Positions 28,236-33,350 of a stretch of 33,350 bases of DNA are shown one piece after another (the stretch's first letter is position 1; every line of letters begins with the position of its first letter). The stretch lies in contig JAJYBG010000008.1 in the NCBI GenBank assembly GCA_021779075.1, positions 1-33,350 on the forward strand, read 5' to 3'. The translations under genes and the position numbers were made by a program. Under the pieces are notes generated by a model. It was not told the origin of the DNA. It saw only the letters and a list, made by a program, of their open reading frames with translations, and ran no database searches. The DNA is from Actinomycetes bacterium. GTDB lineage: Bacteria; Actinomycetota; Actinomycetes; Actinomycetales; Microbacteriaceae.

Positions 28236-29039
28236 CTACGCTTGCGCGTCCGCGCCGATCTTCGCGATGCGGATGACGCGGTCGAGGAGCTGGTCGAAGT
28301 TGTGCGCCATCTCCTGGGCGCTCTCGCCCGGCCAGATGTGCAGCGGTTTCGCGGCGCCCTGCGCCTGCTGCAGCGAGGTGCGCTCCGGCAGCTGCGGTGC
28401 GAGCACGAGCGGGCCGAACATGTCGCGCAGCTCCTTGATGCGGAACTGGTGCTCGAGCGACTGAGAGCGCACCCGGTTGACGATGATGCCGAGAGGCTGC
28501 AGGCGCGGCACGAGCCCGCGCCGGATCTCCTCGATGGCGCGCAGCGCCCGGTCGGCGGCCGCGACCGAGAAGAGGCCTGGCTCGGTGACGACGGCGACCC
28601 GGTCGGATGCCGCCCACGCGGTGCGGGTGAGCGCGTTGAGCGACGGGGCGCAGTCGATGAGCACGAGGTCGTAGTCGTTCTCCAGCAGCACGAGCGCGTC
28701 CTCGAGCTTCCAGATGTCACGCACCGAGGGGTGCGGGCCGTCGAAGTTGATGGCCGACGGGCTGCCGATCATGACATCGACGGTGCCGGGCCGCCCCCGC
28801 GTCCAGCCGCTCGGTGCGATCGCGGCGCGCACGATCTTCTCCTTCGGGGAGGCGAGCACGTCGGCGACGTTGAGGTGGCCTGCGATCTGGATGTCCATGC
28901 CCGTTGAGACGTCCGACTGGGGGTCGAGATCGACGACGAGGACCCGCAGCCCGCGCGCGAAGGCGGCCGAGGCGAGGCCCAGCGTCACGGTCGTTTTGCC
29001 GACCCCGCCCTTCAAAGAGCTGACGCTGAGAACATGCAC
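28236..29039 (-). CDS. ParA-family ATPase (no adjacent parB)
   Basis: MHVLSVSSLKGGVGKTTVTLGLASAAFARGLRVLVVDLDPQSDVSTGM...YDLVLIDCAPSLNALTRTAWAASDRVAVVTEPGLFS. Confidence 0.94.
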   Translation of the reverse strand: MHVLSVSSLKGGVGKTTVTLGLASAAFARGLRVLVVDLDPQSDVSTGMDIQIAGHLNVADVLASPKEKIVRAAIAPSGWTRGRPGTVDVMIGSPSAINFDGPHPSVRDIWKLEDALVLLENDYDLVLIDCAPSLNALTRTAWAASDRVAVVTEPGLFSVAAADRALRAIEEIRRGLVPRLQPLGIIVNRVRSQSLEHQFRIKELRDMFGPLVLAPQLPERTSLQQAQGAAKPLHIWPGESAQEMAHNFDQLLDRVIRIAKIGADAQA

Positions 29040-29103
29040 GCAACGAACTTACCCGCGCCTCTTCGCAGGAACCTAAACATCGCCTGGGCGCTAGAGTGCA
29101 TGG

Positions 29104-30588
29104 GTGGCAGACACGACCAGCAAGCGCCCCGTGGACTCCTCGGCCGCGCCGACGCGCACGTCGTCACCGGCGTCGCCGGCTGCAGCCGAGGACACCGATC
29201 TGAGCCCGGCCGAGGTGGGCGGCGCCGTCTCCGAACCCGACGAGACGGCGGGCGACGAGGTCGTCGCCGACCTCGAAGCGGACCTCGACGTCGACGAGGT
29301 CCAGGTCGTCGTCGACCTCCCCGAGGCGCAGCACGAGGCCCCGGAGGACGAGAAGGCCGTCGCGATCGACGACATCCCGGTCGACCCGGGCGAGGTCGTC
29401 GCACCGTCGACGCGCTCGGTGACCGTCGTCACCGCGGTCGCCCCGGTGTCGGGCCCGACGCCGGTCGAGATCCCCGCGACGGTCGTCGCGACCCCGATCA
29501 CGGGGCCGACTCCGCTCGCGGCGAACAGCACCGGTCCGCAGCCCGCTTTCAGCACCTCGCGTCGCGACCGCCTCCGCGGCGAGATCTCCGATCAGCCGGA
29601 ACCGGCCACGATGCTCACCGCCGACCGCATCCTCGACGGCCGCTACCAGAAGAAGAACGAGCCCACCGGCTGGTGGCGCCGCGCGGTCTGGTACCTCACG
29701 CTGAAGAACGTCAACCTCGGGGATTCCCCGGCCGAGCGCCACCGCAAGGAGCTCGACCACCGCATCCGCAAGACCTTCGATGGCACGACGCGGTTCGTCC
29801 CGATCCTCACCCGCAAGGGCGGCGTCGGCAAGACGACGGTGACGACGCTGCTCGGCATGGCCCTCGCGGACGTGCGCGACGACCGCATCATCGCGATCGA
29901 TGCCAACCCCGACCGCGGCACGCTGCTCGAGCGCGTGCCGCGCTACACGCGCTTCACGGTGCGCGACGTCGTCGACCGGGCGCCCGGCATCGGCAGCTAC
30001 ACCGACTTCTCGGCGTACGTCTCGCGCGACGAGACCCGCCTCGACGTACTGGCCTCCGACACCGACCCCAACCTCTCCGAGGCGTTCAACGAGAACGACT
30101 ACAACGTCGTCGCCGACCTCGTGTCGAAGTACTACTCGATCGCCCTCACTGACTGCGGCACCGGCATCGTGCACTCGGTGATGCGGGCGACGCTGCGCCG
30201 TGCCGACTCGATCGTCATCGTCTCCGGCGGCTCCGTCGACGAGGCGCGGCTCGCGAGCGAGACGCTCACCTGGCTCGACGCGAACGGCTACGCCGACCTC
30301 GTGCGCAACGCGATCGTCGCGATCAACACCGCGACCCACGGCACCAATCTCGTCAAACTCGACGAGATCGAATCGCATTTCCGCTCGCGGGTGCGCGACA
30401 TCGTGCGGATTCCGTACGACCCGGTGCTCGCCGCCGGCTCCGTTGTTCCCTATCAGCACCTCAGGGCCATCACCAAGGAGGCGGCGCGCCAGCTTGCTGC
30501 GCTCGTCGTCGAGGGCCTGCCCGCGACGCGCGAGAAGGCCGTGCCGGCTGCTGTCGACGCGCTGGCCGAGGCGCCCGTCGAGGCCTGA
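29104..30588 (+). CDS. MinD/ParA-like ATPase with long acidic, Pro/Thr-rich N-terminal region
   Basis: ~180-aa low-complexity N-terminus (DLEADLDVDEVQVVVDLPEAQ), then VPILTRKGGVGKTTVTTLLGMALADVRDDRIIAIDANPDRGTLLERV; GTG start. Confidence 0.9.
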   Translation: MADTTSKRPVDSSAAPTRTSSPASPAAAEDTDLSPAEVGGAVSEPDETAGDEVVADLEADLDVDEVQVVVDLPEAQHEAPEDEKAVAIDDIPVDPGEVVAPSTRSVTVVTAVAPVSGPTPVEIPATVVATPITGPTPLAANSTGPQPAFSTSRRDRLRGEISDQPEPATMLTADRILDGRYQKKNEPTGWWRRAVWYLTLKNVNLGDSPAERHRKELDHRIRKTFDGTTRFVPILTRKGGVGKTTVTTLLGMALADVRDDRIIAIDANPDRGTLLERVPRYTRFTVRDVVDRAPGIGSYTDFSAYVSRDETRLDVLASDTDPNLSEAFNENDYNVVADLVSKYYSIALTDCGTGIVHSVMRATLRRADSIVIVSGGSVDEARLASETLTWLDANGYADLVRNAIVAINTATHGTNLVKLDEIESHFRSRVRDIVRIPYDPVLAAGSVVPYQHLRAITKEAARQLAALVVEGLPATREKAVPAAVDALAEAPVEA

Positions 30589-30592
30589 GAGG

Positions 30593-31084
30593 GTGGCTGT
30601 CCGTGCTCTGCGCCTCTTCGGCGACCCTGTGCTGAGGACCGTCTCGGCGCCGATCGAGGTCCTCGACGCCGGCATCCGCTCTCTCGTCGACGATCTCGTC
30701 GACACGACGACGCCGCCCGGCCGGGCTGGAGTCGCCGCCCCGCAGATCGGCGTGAATCTGCGCGCCTTCAGCTACAACGTCGACGGCGCGGTGGGTTACC
30801 TCCTCAATCCGCGCATCGTCGAACTCGGCGGTGAGCCCGAACTCGTCGGCGAGGGCTGCCTGTCGCTGCCAGGGCTGTGGTTCGAGACGCCGCGCCACCC
30901 CTATGCGAAAGCGCTCGGCGTCGACCTCGACGGGAACGAGGTCGAGCTCTCCGGCGAGGGCGTCTTCGCGCAGATGCTGCAGCACGAGGTCGACCACCTC
31001 GACGGCCACGTCTATCTCGACCGCCTCGACAAGCCGACCCGCCGCGAGGCGATGAAGGCCGTCCGCGAATCGAGCTGGTTCTAG
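30593..31084 (+). CDS. def: Peptide deformylase
   Basis: GVAAPQIG, EGCLSLPG, QHEVDHLDG; GTG start. Confidence 0.95.
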   Translation: MAVRALRLFGDPVLRTVSAPIEVLDAGIRSLVDDLVDTTTPPGRAGVAAPQIGVNLRAFSYNVDGAVGYLLNPRIVELGGEPELVGEGCLSLPGLWFETPRHPYAKALGVDLDGNEVELSGEGVFAQMLQHEVDHLDGHVYLDRLDKPTRREAMKAVRESSWF

Positions 31085-31163
31085 TTCTGCTGCTGCTCCC
31101 TTCTTTCCTTCCGTTTATAGATATATAGAGACCAGTAGTTCGACCCTTCGGGTCAGGTCGGGT

Positions 31164-31223
31164 GCACTTCTGTCGCACAGGGCAGGAACCCGGCCATGTC
31201 CTCCGGCCCGACGCCAGAAGTGC
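31164..31223. repeat. Inverted repeat in the def-aroG spacer, possible structured leader
   Basis: GCACTTCTG (31164-31172) / CAGAAGTGC (31215-31223); TCG/CGA continues the stem across a 3-nt bulge. Confidence 0.6.
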
Positions 31224-31273
31224 GATGACCGCAGTCGCCCTGCGGAATGCATCCCCGATTAGGCTGGATCCTC

Positions 31274-32638
31274 GTGGCAATCATCGATCCGGTCATCCCC
31301 GCTGATCCCTTCACGCTGGCGGGCCTCGACCACTGGCGCACGCTGCCCATCAAGCAGCAGCCGGTCTGGCCCGACGCGGAGGCTGCGCGCGCCGCCTCCG
31401 CCGAGCTCGCCACCTATCCTCCGCTCGTCTTCGCGGGCGAGGTCGACCAGCTGCGCGAGCGGCTCGCCAAGGCGGCGGAGGGCAAGGCCTTCCTGCTGCA
31501 GGGCGGCGACTGCGCCGAGACCTTCGCGGGCGCGACCGCCGACCAGATCCGCAACCGCGTCAAGACGGTGCTGCAGATGGCGGTCGTGCTCACCTACGGC
31601 GCCTCGGTGCCCGTCATCAAGATGGGCCGCATGGCGGGGCAGTTCGCGAAGCCGCGCTCGAGCGACACCGAGACCCGCGGGGATGTCACCCTGCCCGCGT
31701 ACCGCGGCGACATCGTCAACGGCTACGACTTCACCCCCGAGTCGCGCCAGGCCGACCCTGCTCGTCTTCTCAAGGGCTACCACACCGCCGCTTCGACCCT
31801 CAACCTCATCCGCGCGTTCACGCAGGGCGGCTTCGCCGACCTGCGCGAGGTGCATTCCTGGAACCGGGGCTTCACCGACAACCCGCTGAACCAGCGTTAC
31901 GAGGGCCTCGCGCATGACATCGACAAGGCCATCCGTTTCATGGAGGCCGCCGGTGCGAACTTCGACGAGATCAAGGCGGTGGAGTTCTATGCGAGCCATG
32001 AGGCGCTGCTCATGGACTACGAGCGCCCGCTGACCCGTATCGACTCGCGCACCGGACTGCCGTACGACGTGTCGGCGCACTTCGTGTGGATCGGCGAGCG
32101 GACCCGCGACATCGACGGCGCGCACGTCGACTTCCTCTCGCGCGTGCGCAACCCGATCGGCGTCAAGCTCGGCCCCGCGACGACCGCGGACGACATGTTC
32201 CGCCTCATCGACAAGCTCGACCCTGCGCGCGAGCCGGGCCGCCTGACCTTCATCACCCGCATGGGCGCCGGAAAGATCCGCGACGTGCTGCCGGGGCTGC
32301 TCGAGGCCGCCAAGTCTCACGGCGAGACGCCGCTGTGGGTGTCGGACCCGATGCACGGCAACGGCCTCACGACGCCCACCGGGTACAAGACGCGCCGCTT
32401 CGACGACGTCGTCGACGAGGTGAAGGGATTCTTCGAGTCGCACCGCGCCGTCGGAACGCACGCCGGCGGCATCCATGTCGAGCTCACCGGGGATGACGTG
32501 ACCGAGTGCCTCGGCGGCTCCGAGATGATCGACGAGGCGACGCTGGCGACGCGCTACGAGTCGCTCTGCGACCCGCGCCTCAACCACATGCAGTCGCTCG
32601 AACTGGCGTTCCTCGTCGCCGAGGAGCTCGGCCAGTAG
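31274..32638 (+). CDS. aroG: Class II 3-deoxy-7-phosphoheptulonate (DAHP) synthase
   Basis: LLQGGDCAETFAGATADQIRNRVKTVLQMAVVLTYGASVPVIKMGRMAGQFAKPRSS...HAGGIHVELTGDDVTECLGG; GTG at 31274 preferred to 31247. Confidence 0.96.
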   Translation: MAIIDPVIPADPFTLAGLDHWRTLPIKQQPVWPDAEAARAASAELATYPPLVFAGEVDQLRERLAKAAEGKAFLLQGGDCAETFAGATADQIRNRVKTVLQMAVVLTYGASVPVIKMGRMAGQFAKPRSSDTETRGDVTLPAYRGDIVNGYDFTPESRQADPARLLKGYHTAASTLNLIRAFTQGGFADLREVHSWNRGFTDNPLNQRYEGLAHDIDKAIRFMEAAGANFDEIKAVEFYASHEALLMDYERPLTRIDSRTGLPYDVSAHFVWIGERTRDIDGAHVDFLSRVRNPIGVKLGPATTADDMFRLIDKLDPAREPGRLTFITRMGAGKIRDVLPGLLEAAKSHGETPLWVSDPMHGNGLTTPTGYKTRRFDDVVDEVKGFFESHRAVGTHAGGIHVELTGDDVTECLGGSEMIDEATLATRYESLCDPRLNHMQSLELAFLVAEELGQ

Positions 32639-32642
32639 GTCG

Positions 32643-33350
32643 TCACCCCCCGGCGAATGTGCCGGAGATGGTCAGTGCGATGGTGCTGCCCTTCGTGAGC
32701 TGCTGCGTCGAGTCGGGGCTCTGGTAGGTCACCTGAAAGTACTTCTCGTTGCCGGTCACCGGGACGAAGCCGAGGCGCGACGGGTACTGGGGGACGAAGC
32801 CATCCGACTCGATGTCGTTGATCGCCTTGTTGAGCTTCTCGCCGACGACATTGGGCACCGGGAAGAGCTGGGCGCCCTTCGAGATGGTGAGCAGCATCGT
32901 GTCGCCGGGGCGGACGACCCCGCTGCCCTGCTCCGGGGCAGCGCTGATGACGCTGCCGTTCGGAACGGTGTTGTCGTACTGCTGCGTCGAGTGCGGTGAG
33001 ACCTGCAGCTGCACCGCGGTGAGCTGTGCCTCGGCCTCGCTGAGCGGGAGACCGGCCACGTTCGGGACCGGGCCGGCCGACACGACAAGGTCGACGGTCG
33101 CGCCTTGGACGGTCTTGCCGCCCTGCGAGACGTCCGTCCCGATGCCGTCGATGGTCGCCGCGATCACGGCGCCCTTGGCGACGCCGGCAGTGAACCGGGT
33201 GTCGATCGCGCTGCCGACGATCGCGCCCTGGCCGGTGATCGCCGCCGTCGCCTTGGCCAGAGAGAGATTGGCGAGGACGGGCAGGGTGATGGGCTTCGGC
33301 CCCTGCGAGACGACGATCGTGACGGTGTCGCCCTTGTGCAGCGGCGTGCC
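32643..33350 (-). CDS. PASTA-repeat protein, probable C-terminus of a PknB-like Ser/Thr kinase (runs off the window)
   Basis: Frame stays open to the window end; repeated units PNVAGLPLSEAEAQLTAVQL..., VPNVVGEKLNKAINDIESDGF... with KGSTIALTIS/PGDTMLLTISKG. Confidence 0.85.
   Translation of the reverse strand, partial: GTPLHKGDTVTIVVSQGPKPITLPVLANLSLAKATAAITGQGAIVGSAIDTRFTAGVAKGAVIAATIDGIGTDVSQGGKTVQGATVDLVVSAGPVPNVAGLPLSEAEAQLTAVQLQVSPHSTQQYDNTVPNGSVISAAPEQGSGVVRPGDTMLLTISKGAQLFPVPNVVGEKLNKAINDIESDGFVPQYPSRLGFVPVTGNEKYFQVTYQSPDSTQQLTKGSTIALTISGTFAGG

Overview
33.35-kb high-GC window that looks like a Microbacteriaceae-type actinobacterial chromosome; taxonomy is inferred from gene content only. 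Left part: furA-katG plus a 37-aa single-TM ORF, argG, a pyridoxamine-oxidase-like gene, mmsA, and an FMN reductase divergent from an HxlR regulator. The centre (8308-20065, minus strand) is one tightly coupled operon-like block of 12 intact genes and one gene remnant: O-acetylhomoserine sulfhydrylase, a complete oligopeptide-type ABC importer (SBP, two permeases, two ATPases), three luciferase-like flavin monooxygenases (one DszA/NtaA/SnaA-like), a DUF1684 protein, a truncated ATP-grasp remnant, an AhpD/CMD protein and a flavin reductase. I read it as a dedicated uptake, oxidation and reassimilation system for an unknown organosulfur compound, and it is the best candidate for an undescribed system here. 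Right part: protein phosphatase, alpha/beta hydrolase, F420-type LLM oxidoreductase, aldo/keto reductase, ybaK, NUDIX, LRV-repeat protein, DUF1295, FHA-MerR-MerR, two divergent ParA/MinD ATPases, def, class II DAHP synthase and a partial PASTA protein. Non-coding signals: a three-copy palindromic repeat family with apparent compensatory base changes that forms C-terminal tails of two ABC genes; several long perfect inverted repeats in intergenic regions; a FurA-box-like promoter; and a recurrent TANNNT -10 box placed 6-8 nt upstream of start codons (leaderless transcripts). All assignments come from reading the sequence; no searches were run.
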